DNA of 64,000 nucleotides from Pseudomonas viridiflava. GTDB lineage: Bacteria; Pseudomonadota; Gammaproteobacteria; Pseudomonadales; Pseudomonadaceae. The stretch covers positions 186,001-250,000 of the forward strand of contig NZ_UWFN01000116.1 of the NCBI RefSeq assembly GCF_900602065.1, written 5' to 3'. Under the pieces are notes generated by a model. That model searched no databases. It worked only from the letters and a program-made list of their open reading frames with translations, and had not been told where the DNA came from. Shown one piece after another: positions 54,980-63,096 of this stretch (within the stretch, counting starts at the first letter, position 1; each line of letters starts with the position of its first letter). The position numbers and the translations under genes are program-made.

Positions 54980-55501
54980 CTATTTGCGGGTAAGGGCATC
55001 ATAAGCAGCTTCGCAAGCCTGACCAGCTATTCGGGCTGAGTCATAAGCCTTTGCCATCTCTCCCGCTCGCTTGTCAGCCCTTTGGAACAGGTCGGAGAGC
55101 ACCATGGCGGCGCGGGTGGCTGTCTTGCCTCGTTCGGCAGCGCCGGTATCGCCGGTGGAGCAACTGGCGGAGGCTGCCAGTTTTCCAGCTTCGATGTGCA
55201 GCCGGTCGCCAGCAGCATCAGCGACAGCAGAATCGCTGAGCGCATGGGCTTGTTCTTGTCTCGCATCGTTTGCCACCTGGTTGGCCGCATTCTGGCGGCG
55301 CTGTTCCTCGGTTCGATAATCGGCGGTTGTCGCTGCCACTGCCTGCGCCTGGACCTCGCCCTGTTTGTCCCACTTCGCCTGCCAGGCCAGATCAGTAATG
55401 GTCACGCCGTGGCTGTAAGCGCCGTAAAGCGAGGCGACGATAACCAGCAGGATCAAAGCTAGGCCGCCAATCTTCAGATACAGCTGACGTGCTGCGCTCA
55501 T
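54980..55501 (-). CDS. Phage i-spanin (Rz-like, DUF2514-type)
   Basis: 173 residues from the ATG at 55501, which overlaps the endolysin stop (ATGA). One N-terminal membrane helix (LYLKIGGLALILLVIVASLYGAYSHG) followed by a long helical coiled-coil domain rich in Ala, Gln and Glu that spans the periplasm. With Rz1 it fuses inner and outer membranes at the end of lysis. The Rz1 frame lies entirely inside this gene. Confidence 0.8.
   Translation of the reverse strand: MSAARQLYLKIGGLALILLVIVASLYGAYSHGVTITDLAWQAKWDKQGEVQAQAVAATTADYRTEEQRRQNAANQVANDARQEQAHALSDSAVADAAGDRLHIEAGKLAASASCSTGDTGAAERGKTATRAAMVLSDLFQRADKRAGEMAKAYDSARIAGQACEAAYDALTRK
55027..55245 (-). CDS. Phage o-spanin (Rz1-like lipoprotein) embedded in Rz
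   Basis: 72 residues in another frame inside Rz. The signal peptide MRSAILLSLMLLATGC has a lipobox with C16, and the short mature part is proline-rich (WQPPPVAPPAIPALP), both hallmarks of Rz1. It should be anchored in the outer membrane and pair with Rz. The nested layout is the classic lambda-type arrangement. Confidence 0.8.
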   Translation of the reverse strand: MRSAILLSLMLLATGCTSKLENWQPPPVAPPAIPALPNEARQPPAPPWCSPTCSKGLTSERERWQRLMTQPE

Positions 55502-55935
55502 GGCACATCCTTGAAGAAGATGTGGTGGCCGAGCTTCAGAGTTTGCTTGGCCTTCGCTGCCCATGCCGGTGCCTTCGGCATCGTGGTTGCGTAGTAGTGA
55601 GTCGCCCCGCCAGTTGGGTCCGGCTGTTTGCCGTCGATTACAATGTCGGCAGCTTTCCGGGCTTGAGCGAATTGCCCAGCGGGGATCGGCTTAGCGCCAC
55701 TCAGGTACGCGTAGTTCGGGTCGTTCTTGTTCCAGCAGCTGAACTGCCACGGCTTGAGGCAAACATCCGTATAGCCCTCACCCCACCAGTCAGGCTTGCC
55801 GTCGTTGTGCAGATCCATGTCTACCCGGTTTCGAATGGTCCAGGCCACGGCGATCTGCCCGGCAAGGCCTTCTCCGCGAGCTTCGCCCCACAGCGTGCGC
55901 GCCAATACGTCGCGATCTTTTTCAGTCACGGTCAT
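55498..55935 (-). CDS. Phage endolysin, SleB-type cell wall hydrolase
   Basis: 145 residues from the ATG at 55935. The SleB/Hydrolase_2 pattern is complete: DRDVLARTLWGEARGEGLAGQIAVAWTIRNRV with the catalytic glutamate in WGEARGE, CLKPWQFSCWNKNDPNY, and GATHYYATTMPKAPAWA. It cuts peptidoglycan at lysis. No holin is recognised next to it. It overlaps the Rz start. Confidence 0.88.
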   Translation of the reverse strand: MTVTEKDRDVLARTLWGEARGEGLAGQIAVAWTIRNRVDMDLHNDGKPDWWGEGYTDVCLKPWQFSCWNKNDPNYAYLSGAKPIPAGQFAQARKAADIVIDGKQPDPTGGATHYYATTMPKAPAWAAKAKQTLKLGHHIFFKDVP

Positions 55936-55948
55936 GCTTTTCTCCAGG

Positions 55949-55976
55949 CAATAAAAAACCCGCACTGGGCGGGTCG
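55949..55976 (-). terminator. Terminator after the tail operon
   Basis: ACCCGC..GCGGGT hairpin with TTTTTT on the minus strand, between the fibre-region genes and the endolysin. Confidence 0.8.
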
Positions 55977-55989
55977 GTAAATTGATAAA

Positions 55990-56700
55990 TCAGAAGTTCG
56001 TTATATCGAGCAGAAGTATTCGGGCAGTACCCTGAGAGTTCATGCTACCGGGATTATCTACCCTTGAATTACCCTGCTGGTGAATAACGCTTGCCGAAAC
56101 GATATTTGTGCCCACCCTGCGATGTATTAGGGATGCGTTCGAGTAGATAAAACTGTACGGAGGCGCCGGCTCCAGCGGGTTGGATCTCTGAAACATCCTG
56201 CTCCATCCAGAACTGGAAGCAAGAACGCCATACTTCTTTGCCGGATCCATCCCGGCGTTAATGTTTGAATTCTGGGAGGGGGAGTAAGACCCTGTAATCT
56301 TCAGGTATCTTAGATTGCTGTCAAAAACCAGCTTTCCAGAAGCATCGAATAGCTGAAGCAAGCCATTGGCATTCGGCACTGCTGACGGAATGGTCATCAC
56401 ATGATAATTCAGCGTGGATCCATAATCAGAAATCCTGAATGCGATATACCATGTCCATGTATTCCCTGATTTTGACGTGAATATCTGTGCAGCCCTCAGC
56501 CCTGAAAGCTCCAGTACCAGTTGCGGATACTCGTTCGCTGCTGCTGTGTACGAAATCGAGTTCATGTCCCCGTCACCCGATCCGTCCGTGTTCCCACTGT
56601 TCGTCAGGCGCAGCGAGCTGCTAAGGGCGAGACACATGTTGCTGTAGTTGTCGTCGACAAGAACCGTATTTGCGTCGTTGATTACCTCGATAAGGGCCAT
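55990..56700 (-). CDS. Phage protein downstream of tail protein J, probably fibre or receptor-related
   Basis: 236 residues from the ATG at 56700, which overlaps the stop of the gene before it (TAATG). It is rich in Ser, Asn and Tyr, with beta-strand-like segments (TWTWYIAFRISDYGSTLNYHVM), as common in fibre or capsid-surface proteins. No family is recognised. The location just after J is a usual place for host-range genes. Confidence 0.55.
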   Translation of the reverse strand: MALIEVINDANTVLVDDNYSNMCLALSSSLRLTNSGNTDGSGDGDMNSISYTAAANEYPQLVLELSGLRAAQIFTSKSGNTWTWYIAFRISDYGSTLNYHVMTIPSAVPNANGLLQLFDASGKLVFDSNLRYLKITGSYSPSQNSNINAGMDPAKKYGVLASSSGWSRMFQRSNPLEPAPPYSFIYSNASLIHRRVGTNIVSASVIHQQGNSRVDNPGSMNSQGTARILLLDITNF

Positions 56701-56963
56701 TAGTAGACACCGTATGACAGATACATCGCGCGACCGGGCGCTGTCCATCTGAGGGTTTGACCGCTAACGGTCACGGCGGGTGTCCCATCTGTCAGCCCAG
56801 CCTCAACCATGTTAACGGTATAGAACATCGCTCCGGTAAGCAGGCCGGGGTCGACGAGCGTGCCAGCAGCAGTAATTACCCTTCCGCCTAAGAACCTTGG
56901 AACACGACCCGCCATATCGAACTGGAGGCTGCCGTCGGGGTTGTATAGTTCGAAGACAGGCAT
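56700..56963 (-). CDS. Small phage tail-region protein
   Basis: 87 residues (MPVFELYNPDGSLQFDMAGRVPRFLGGRVITAAGTLVDPGLL...), likely a beta-rich domain. It overlaps both neighbours by TAATG junctions, so J, this protein and the next are made in fixed order. No family is recognised. Confidence 0.6.
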   Translation of the reverse strand: MPVFELYNPDGSLQFDMAGRVPRFLGGRVITAAGTLVDPGLLTGAMFYTVNMVEAGLTDGTPAVTVSGQTLRWTAPGRAMYLSYGVY

Positions 56964-59900
56964 TAAACCTCCATCCTGATACGAAGCGTATTGTTTAGGT
57001 CGTACATATAAAGGCCGGACTCAATTAGCCTGAACCGACCCTTTCCGCCAGAGCCGTTGATTTGCAACTCACCGTTCTTGTTCAGCCTCCACCCGCTCAC
57101 GCCGTCAATAAAGTTTGTCGACTGAATGAACTCTCCAATCATCGCACTGGTAATCGTACCCACCCCAATGAAAGCCGAATTCATTATCACCTGGCCGTTT
57201 TGAATCACAAACGGGTAGAACACCTCGTCGGAATTCGGATCAACTACCGCAAACCGGCTGGCAGCGATCAACACCTGACTGGTGATCTCGCCCTCGTCGT
57301 TCTCAACACCTACGCCGATTCCCGCCATGTATGGCACACCATCGACTGTGAGCTGAGTTTTGATGGTGTACATCGCCGCCAGCTCACTGCGCAGAGCTTC
57401 AACCTCAACGATTGCGCCCTCGTCCGCCTCAATCTTTTCCAGCAGCGTCTGGCTAAGCTGCGTTTCGGTGATCTCGCCGTTCAAGTAGTCCAGGATGGGC
57501 TTGGCGTCGCTGCTGGCCTGGCCGTTGACCGGGCCATAGAAAGCACCCACGTTGCCGATCTTGTCGACGAGGCGCACCCAGAAGAAAAACGACACGCCAT
57601 TGGCAAGCCCCATGATGGTGAGGTCTGTCTGTGGATAGGCGTAGTCACCGAACTTGGTTGCCGCCGATAGATCGTTGTTGGTCCCGTACCAGATTTCGGA
57701 GCGCTGCAGGTCGGCCGTTCCGAAACCGGACGGGATGGTCCACTTGAGGCCGATACCAAAAACGATTGGCGTTGCCTCAAACGAAGTCACGACCGGCGGC
57801 GGCGTCGTCTTGCCGTTAAGTACGGTTTCGGCCGATGTCGCGAAGATCGAGTAGATATTGAGTGAGTTGACCGCTTGGACCTTGGCCACGTAGCGGCCGG
57901 CATAAATGCCGCTAACCTCAACGGAATTCGTACCCGTACGCCCGGCATAGATCCAGTCGCCGTCGTTTTTGCGCCAATAGACCTCATAAGCGATCGCACT
58001 GGCTGCCGCCGTCCATTGGATTGTCATTACGTTGACTGTGCTGCCCTGATCAACAAAGTTCGCATTGCTCAGAACGATGTCTGTCGGTGGCTGCTGCACG
58101 CTCGGCGGAATGATGCTTATCGGTGGAGACTCGATCTTTGTGCCCTTGTCGATCGCGTCAAACTTGCTCGCATTGTGCTTAACAGCGCTGATCGCGAACG
58201 TCATGTTTTCGCCCGACATGTCTTCAGCAATGGACATGATGCGGAACTGCTGTGTTACCAGTTGCGCCGAATCAATAGCCCACATCGAATGCATCGGCGG
58301 CAGAGCTTCCAGCGGCTCAACCAGAACCACCTGCTGGACATCCGACGGAAAGCCCGTGGTATCCATGGTGATGGTGCCGTTGTCCCAGGTGATGCCGGTG
58401 CTGTCCCACGTCAGCGGGTAACCTACTGAGGCAATCTCGCGGGATATGGCTTTGCCGGTCGGCATGATCAGGGTGATGGTGTCGCGTGGGTAGGCAGTCA
58501 CGTCAGCATCGAGAACCAGCGACTCAAGCGTCGAGGAGCGCAGACGGCCCCCAATACGGCGACCTGCCCGATCATTGTCAGCGACTCGGATGATCTGCCC
58601 CGGCCGAGCGATAACCCCGTCCAGACCAACGGAGAACTGAACGCTTTCCGTCTCCAGACGGTTGGTGAGCAATGCCCACTTTCCGATGCGAGTGGCCTGC
58701 GCCTGAGATGTACAGCCGGTAGCGGATATCTCAGTCTGCTGAATGCCGTAGCGCTGAATACCGTCCTGGTCGTCAACGTACTGGACTTTCTGCCGGTAGA
58801 AGTCGGCCGGGTCGTTCCAGCTGACCAGTGCGACGGTGTAGCGCGTCTTCTTGGCCGAGCCGCTGTAAACGAACTTGCCATCGATCACGTTTGCGTTGGA
58901 GTAGGTGTATACCGGGTCCTCAGGCATATCCGAAGACGTGAGCACAGACCCTGCGCCCCAGTACGAGATACCCCGGAACGTGGTCGCAAGATCCTGAAGC
59001 ACCTTCAGCGCATCCGCGCGAACAGTCAGATACAGGTTGCAGGCAAACCGCGGCTCGGTGCCGCCCTTGCCATCAGGAACCATCTGATCGCAGTACTGTG
59101 CGATTCGGTACAGCTCCCATTTATCGACCTGGGATGCGTTAAGCATGTGCCCCAGGCCGTAGCGGTAATGCAGCAGTAGGTCGTAATAAATCCAGGCCGG
59201 GTTATCGGTCCATGCTGGCTTGAAGCTGCCATCCCATACGCCAAGGTAAGCGCGGGTGCCTGGATCGTAATTAGAAGGGACGCTAATGATCCGGCCATAG
59301 CAATCGAATGAGCGTGTTGGGATCGATGAAAACTGGGAAGCATCAAACTGGATGCCGACGATTGCCGATCCTGGATATCTAAGCTTGGCATCAATGATAT
59401 CGACATAACCGTCAACGCTTGTCTCATCGCCGATCGAACCTGTCGTGGCATCTGGGGTTGTGCGCAACACGCGAACTGTCCACCCCGATATGGCAGGAGG
59501 CAGCTCAATCCGGTGAGATCTTTCGTATTTAGATGTGGTCTTCCCTTTGAATGCAGAGGAAACCTGCTGAACGTATGGCCCTCCATCAGTGGAAAGCTGA
59601 ATAACGTATCTGACCGTATAACCGTTCGTATCGCCGCTTGTGGTATCAGTTTCGAAAAGGCGACTTACAGCCAGTCGAATGCGAATCGCAGACAGTTCGC
59701 GATTACTGATCGCATGCGTCCATGGCTGCTGCTGGGTCAAGGCAACGCCTACCGATGTTTCGCTCTCTACTGAGGGAAACCCCTCGATATAGGTTTGATC
59801 CTGGCTTCCAGTGCGCCCGTCGACCTTAACCCCGCTGAAGTTCGGTACCCCGTTAGCATTTGTAATTGGGGTTTCGCTGAGAAAGATCGACTGCTGCCCG

Positions 59901-60043
59901 TTAGCCAGGCCTCGGATTTCCCCCTCGCTAATAAGGTCGAGTATCTTCGCGCGCGCAATGCTTTGAAGGCTGTCCGGCGCTTCCACTGGCGGGCGAGCTT
60001 CAGACTCGCCGCTCTTAAAACCGATGATGGCTTGGGCGGTCAT
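56963..60043 (-). CDS. Phage host-specificity/tail tip protein J
   Basis: 1026 residues, lambda gpJ type. The N-terminal domain (DSLQSIARAKILDLISEGEIRGLANGQQSIFLSETPI) and central tail-hub region with TNPAWIYYDLLLHYRYGLGH-like block are typical, then fibronectin III-like repeats (about 660-850), and a C-terminal domain with YTIKTQLTVDGVPYMAGIGVGVENDEG (DUF1983-type) and the tail tip. It forms the tip of a flexible tail and contacts the host receptor. It is followed by two small coupled genes. Confidence 0.92.
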   Translation of the reverse strand: MTAQAIIGFKSGESEARPPVEAPDSLQSIARAKILDLISEGEIRGLANGQQSIFLSETPITNANGVPNFSGVKVDGRTGSQDQTYIEGFPSVESETSVGVALTQQQPWTHAISNRELSAIRIRLAVSRLFETDTTSGDTNGYTVRYVIQLSTDGGPYVQQVSSAFKGKTTSKYERSHRIELPPAISGWTVRVLRTTPDATTGSIGDETSVDGYVDIIDAKLRYPGSAIVGIQFDASQFSSIPTRSFDCYGRIISVPSNYDPGTRAYLGVWDGSFKPAWTDNPAWIYYDLLLHYRYGLGHMLNASQVDKWELYRIAQYCDQMVPDGKGGTEPRFACNLYLTVRADALKVLQDLATTFRGISYWGAGSVLTSSDMPEDPVYTYSNANVIDGKFVYSGSAKKTRYTVALVSWNDPADFYRQKVQYVDDQDGIQRYGIQQTEISATGCTSQAQATRIGKWALLTNRLETESVQFSVGLDGVIARPGQIIRVADNDRAGRRIGGRLRSSTLESLVLDADVTAYPRDTITLIMPTGKAISREIASVGYPLTWDSTGITWDNGTITMDTTGFPSDVQQVVLVEPLEALPPMHSMWAIDSAQLVTQQFRIMSIAEDMSGENMTFAISAVKHNASKFDAIDKGTKIESPPISIIPPSVQQPPTDIVLSNANFVDQGSTVNVMTIQWTAAASAIAYEVYWRKNDGDWIYAGRTGTNSVEVSGIYAGRYVAKVQAVNSLNIYSIFATSAETVLNGKTTPPPVVTSFEATPIVFGIGLKWTIPSGFGTADLQRSEIWYGTNNDLSAATKFGDYAYPQTDLTIMGLANGVSFFFWVRLVDKIGNVGAFYGPVNGQASSDAKPILDYLNGEITETQLSQTLLEKIEADEGAIVEVEALRSELAAMYTIKTQLTVDGVPYMAGIGVGVENDEGEITSQVLIAASRFAVVDPNSDEVFYPFVIQNGQVIMNSAFIGVGTITSAMIGEFIQSTNFIDGVSGWRLNKNGELQINGSGGKGRFRLIESGLYMYDLNNTLRIRMEV

Positions 60044-60059
60044 GACTTTCCTTCAGGCG

Positions 60060-60084
60060 AAAAAAAACCCGCACGTGGCGGGCT
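60060..60084 (-). terminator. Terminator between tail I and J genes
   Basis: CCCGC..GCGGG hairpin followed on the minus strand by TTTTTTT. Confidence 0.75.
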
Positions 60085-60102
60085 ATGAATTTGGGGGTGA
60101 GG

Positions 60103-60690
60103 TTACATTTGGTTTTCGGTGTATATGCCAGCGCTGATCACCGCGCTGCCGACGATCATGCGGCCGTAAAGCAGAGGTACCGGGTTGCCCTGGGCGGTGG
60201 TATTTACTGGGCCATTGAAGCTGTAGCTGGCTTTATTGTTGGGCGAATCTTGAGAGCCAAGGCCTTTTGCTTGGGGGCTGAGCATTTGGAGAGCGCCACC
60301 CAGAGCAAGCGAGGCCCCGAGGGATTGCCCCCACCCTTGCATGCCAGGAATAAAAAACGACGCGACGAATATCACTACGCCGATGATGGTTTGGAGCAGA
60401 CCCGCTCTCTTTGAGCCAGCAAGAACTGGGACTATACGGATAACATCGCGACCTGAAGGTTTGGCCAGGCCATCTTTAGAGATGTTTTCCTTTCCGTTGA
60501 ATATGGCGAGCCGCTGACCTTTAGCAGCCGAGTCCATGATGTGCTGCTCCCATCCTGGGAACTGCCGAAAGTAACCGAATACATCACGGTAGTGCCCGCT
60601 GGTTGTCATTCTGTGCCTACGACCAAACTTCCTCGCCAATGACCCTGACAACAGGACGGTCTGCATTTTCTCTGCTACTTGGGCCATCAC
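60103..60690 (-). CDS. Phage tail assembly protein I
   Basis: 195 residues, lambda gpI type: N-terminal GSLARKFGRRHRMTTSGHYRDVFGYFRQFPGWEQHI, a central hydrophobic region (GLLQTIIGVVIFVASFFIPGMQGWGQSLGASLALGGALQMLSP) and the C-terminal NGPVNTTAQGNPVPLLYGRMIVGSAVISAGIY. It acts in tail tip assembly with K and J. Start codon is close to 60690; either of two codons near there is possible. Confidence 0.88.
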   Translation of the reverse strand: MMAQVAEKMQTVLLSGSLARKFGRRHRMTTSGHYRDVFGYFRQFPGWEQHIMDSAAKGQRLAIFNGKENISKDGLAKPSGRDVIRIVPVLAGSKRAGLLQTIIGVVIFVASFFIPGMQGWGQSLGASLALGGALQMLSPQAKGLGSQDSPNNKASYSFNGPVNTTAQGNPVPLLYGRMIVGSAVISAGIYTENQM

Positions 60691-60699
60691 TTTTCTCCG

Positions 60700-60727
60700 G
60701 GCATAAAAAAACCGCCCGTAGGTGGCT
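60700..60727 (-). terminator. Terminator-like hairpin between lipoprotein and tail I genes
   Basis: GCCACCTACGGGCGGT hairpin followed on the minus strand by seven T. Confidence 0.6.
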
Positions 60728-60742
60728 TCATAACAGTGCTAA

Positions 60743-61162
60743 TTAGTATTCGACGTAAGGACCAAGATGGATCCCAGACATATCCGAGCTAATCCGATAA
60801 ATGTTCTCTTTCCCAGCTTCCGACTTAGCTGCGACCGTACGCATCGCCTGCCCAGAACAAAGCCCACTCCCTTCCAATCCGGCGCTCACATTCAATGATC
60901 CAGTCGGTACGAAGAACGATGCCTTTTGGCCTGAGCCAAGTTTCGCCGCTTTCTTTCCGTCCAGGTAAACCACGAAATCACAAGCAGAGGAATTGAAGCC
61001 GCCGTCTCGGACTACCGTCAATTTCCCAAACTCAACAGATGGCTTTGTTTGAAATGCGAACACCTTATCTGCAGAGGCCTGCTCGGCCTGCTGAACGGTG
61101 ATTGCATTTGATGAGCACCCTACAAGCAATGCCAAGACTGCAGCGCCGATCAATAACTTCAT
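60743..61162 (-). CDS. Lipoprotein moron inside the tail operon
   Basis: 139 residues. The signal peptide MKLLIGAAVLALLVGC has a lipobox with C16. The mature part (~123 residues) has two further cysteines (NSSACDF, GSGLCSGQ) and beta-strand-rich segments. Lambda has no gene between K and I, and the gene is followed by a terminator, so it looks like a cargo gene (moron). Phage lipoproteins such as Cor or Llp block superinfection; that role is only inferred here. Confidence 0.7.
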   Translation of the reverse strand: MKLLIGAAVLALLVGCSSNAITVQQAEQASADKVFAFQTKPSVEFGKLTVVRDGGFNSSACDFVVYLDGKKAAKLGSGQKASFFVPTGSLNVSAGLEGSGLCSGQAMRTVAAKSEAGKENIYRISSDMSGIHLGPYVEY

Positions 61163-61194
61163 GTCGCTCCCTCAATTGATTTGGGCCGACTCTA

Positions 61195-61962
61195 TCACCG
61201 CTCCCCGACGTATCGCCAATAGCTGACAGTCACCTCCTGCCAGTACCCGCCGAAGTTGTCGCGTTTGCTGTCCCGGCCATACAGGTGGTGCAGGATCGTT
61301 CCCGGCGCCGGGTAGTGCTCAGGCTCCGTCTTCAGCACTCCGTCAGCTAGGTAGATAGCCGCATGGTTTGGAACCTTCGACCGGACCTGCATCAACACGA
61401 TATCGCCATGCTCTGGCGCGCCTACCTTCTCAAATCCCGCCTCGGGCAAGTGCTCCAGATACAGATTGCCGCCCCGCTCCCACCAGCCGTCCTCGCGGTC
61501 ATAGTTGCCGAGCTCAATACCCATCTCACGTCGATAGAAGTCCAGGATGATGCTGAGGCAGTCGTGCACGCCATGGGCGAACTTGCGGCCGATAAGCGGA
61601 GTCAGGTAACCGGTTGGTTCAAGGCTGGCCATCTCGCCAATGCGCACCTGGTCATCGTCGCCCTTACGGACTTCAATGATGTGCCAGGGCAAGCCAGATG
61701 CTTCGCACGACGCCCGGTCCGCTTCGCTGGGTTTCGGCGGATAGTCCGGGTGACTGTGGATCACGGCAAGAATGGTCCCGCGATCCTCAGCCGCGGCGTA
61801 GTCCTCAGGAGAGAGCCGGAAATGCTCGCTCGGGCTGCTCGCGGTATTCCGGCACGGCACGTAAAGCTGCTTACGATTCTCGCGGATGACCAGGCCGCAG
61901 CACTCGCGCGGGTACTCGGCCAGCGCGTGCCGCTCAATTGCGGCGATGGTTGCCTTGTTCAT
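61195..61962 (-). CDS. Phage tail assembly protein K (JAMM plus NlpC/P60)
   Basis: 255 residues with two enzyme-like domains. An N-terminal JAMM/Mov34 metalloprotease motif: E in RECCGLV and IHSHPDYPPKPSEAD with the paired histidines and aspartate. A C-terminal NlpC/P60 domain with the catalytic cysteine in HGVHDCLSIILD and a histidine in VPNHAAIYLADG. This is the lambda gpK layout. It helps tail tip assembly and may cut peptidoglycan during DNA entry. It starts just after L with a 4-bp gap. Confidence 0.9.
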   Translation of the reverse strand: MNKATIAAIERHALAEYPRECCGLVIRENRKQLYVPCRNTASSPSEHFRLSPEDYAAAEDRGTILAVIHSHPDYPPKPSEADRASCEASGLPWHIIEVRKGDDDQVRIGEMASLEPTGYLTPLIGRKFAHGVHDCLSIILDFYRREMGIELGNYDREDGWWERGGNLYLEHLPEAGFEKVGAPEHGDIVLMQVRSKVPNHAAIYLADGVLKTEPEHYPAPGTILHHLYGRDSKRDNFGGYWQEVTVSYWRYVGER

Positions 61963-61966
61963 TTGG

Positions 61967-62647
61967 TTACCTGATCAAGCCGGCCGCCGGGAAGCTGCCA
62001 TATGGGAGGGGGTTGTTAGCGCCGAAACGCAGCTTGCAACTGGTCAGCCTGCCGCCGCACTTATCGAACGCAGCATCGGTCACGATGATGTCGTCTGCAT
62101 CCGCAACTGGCGGACCGTTGTACCCGCAGTACGGGCCACGGTATCCGCCACAGCTGAGCCACCAGCAGACGTTCGCCACGATCTGGCGGCGTGGTAGCTG
62201 CACGCCCATGAAGTCCAACGCACTGGCCAGCTCAAACTGAACCGTTTCCTTGTCCTCGCCGGACTTGCGTTCGACATACCAAATGTCCACCGGGATCTCT
62301 TCGTCCGGGTCCGCTTCGGGCTGGCCGTCGAGGTACTTGCCCAGCGTTCTGTGCCGGATCAGCTTCGCACCCACCAAGTCATCGAAGTACAGGACCAGCG
62401 CGGTGATGAACCCGCCGACGTTTCCAACGGAAAGCGTCGGGGAAGGCTGCGTACCCTGCCCGGTCATTTCGAAGCCTTCAGCCTTGATCGGCCATGGCGA
62501 GTACTCGTGACCCTGCCAGAAGATCGAGGCTTCTTGCGGGTAGCCGTGGAAGCGGTAGAGCTCGGCGCCCAGCGCGGTGGCATCAAGCTCAAAAAGCTCC
62601 ACCCACGCGCCCGGCTCCAGGGTCTGGATATCGGCCGTAATCGGCAT
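61967..62647 (-). CDS. Phage minor tail protein L
   Basis: 226 residues. The N-terminal DIQTLEPGAWVELFELDATALGAELYRFHGY is typical. A C-terminal region has four cysteines, CWWLSCGGYRGPYCGY and KCGGRLTSCKLRFG, the pattern that binds an iron-sulfur cluster in lambda gpL. It is part of the tail tip. Next gene downstream is K. Confidence 0.9.
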   Translation of the reverse strand: MPITADIQTLEPGAWVELFELDATALGAELYRFHGYPQEASIFWQGHEYSPWPIKAEGFEMTGQGTQPSPTLSVGNVGGFITALVLYFDDLVGAKLIRHRTLGKYLDGQPEADPDEEIPVDIWYVERKSGEDKETVQFELASALDFMGVQLPRRQIVANVCWWLSCGGYRGPYCGYNGPPVADADDIIVTDAAFDKCGGRLTSCKLRFGANNPLPYGSFPAAGLIR

Positions 62648-62656
62648 GGCGCTTCC

Positions 62657-63094
62657 TCAGTAGGGTTGTATCGGACGCTTGCTCATTTCAGGGAAGTCAG
62701 CATGGCCTTCTTTCCATGCTCGAACCTTCCCTCGGTAGCCAAGCCACTGGGTTCTGGTTCCGGGTAACAGATCGTCAGGCGGAACATCTGCCTCGGCTTC
62801 CTCCAGCGCTTCGAGCTGGCGATTGATGGTAATTATTTGCTGCTCGCGCCAATCGTCTTCAACGATTACGGCCTTGGCTCGCAAAGTCGATGCCGTAATG
62901 GCCCACGTTCCGTCAGCCTGGGCTGTGTAATCGTTAGATTCGTATTGATCATCACCAAGCGGACGTTGGTAATGCATGATCACCCACCCTTCGGGAAGGT
63001 CGCCGCCTACCTGCTGGTGGCTTTGCCCGACCACAGCGTAGACAGGCTCTACAACGTTTCGCAATTCGACCTGTAATTCGTTGTTTTCTTGCAT
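62657..63094 (-). CDS. Tail fibre assembly (Tfa-like) protein
   Basis: 145 residues from the ATG at 63094. The PEGWVIMHYQRPLGDDQYESNDYTAQADGTW domain and the C-terminal WREQQIITINRQLEALEEAEADVPPDDLLPGTRTQWLGYRGKVRAWKEGHADFP helix region resemble fibre chaperones with the DUF4376/Tfa pattern. It begins two bases before the fibre stop, so it is coupled to the fibre gene, as usual for fibre-chaperone pairs. This pair stands ahead of L, not after J, unlike in lambda. Confidence 0.8.
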   Translation of the reverse strand: MQENNELQVELRNVVEPVYAVVGQSHQQVGGDLPEGWVIMHYQRPLGDDQYESNDYTAQADGTWAITASTLRAKAVIVEDDWREQQIITINRQLEALEEAEADVPPDDLLPGTRTQWLGYRGKVRAWKEGHADFPEMSKRPIQPY

Positions 63095-63096
63095 GA

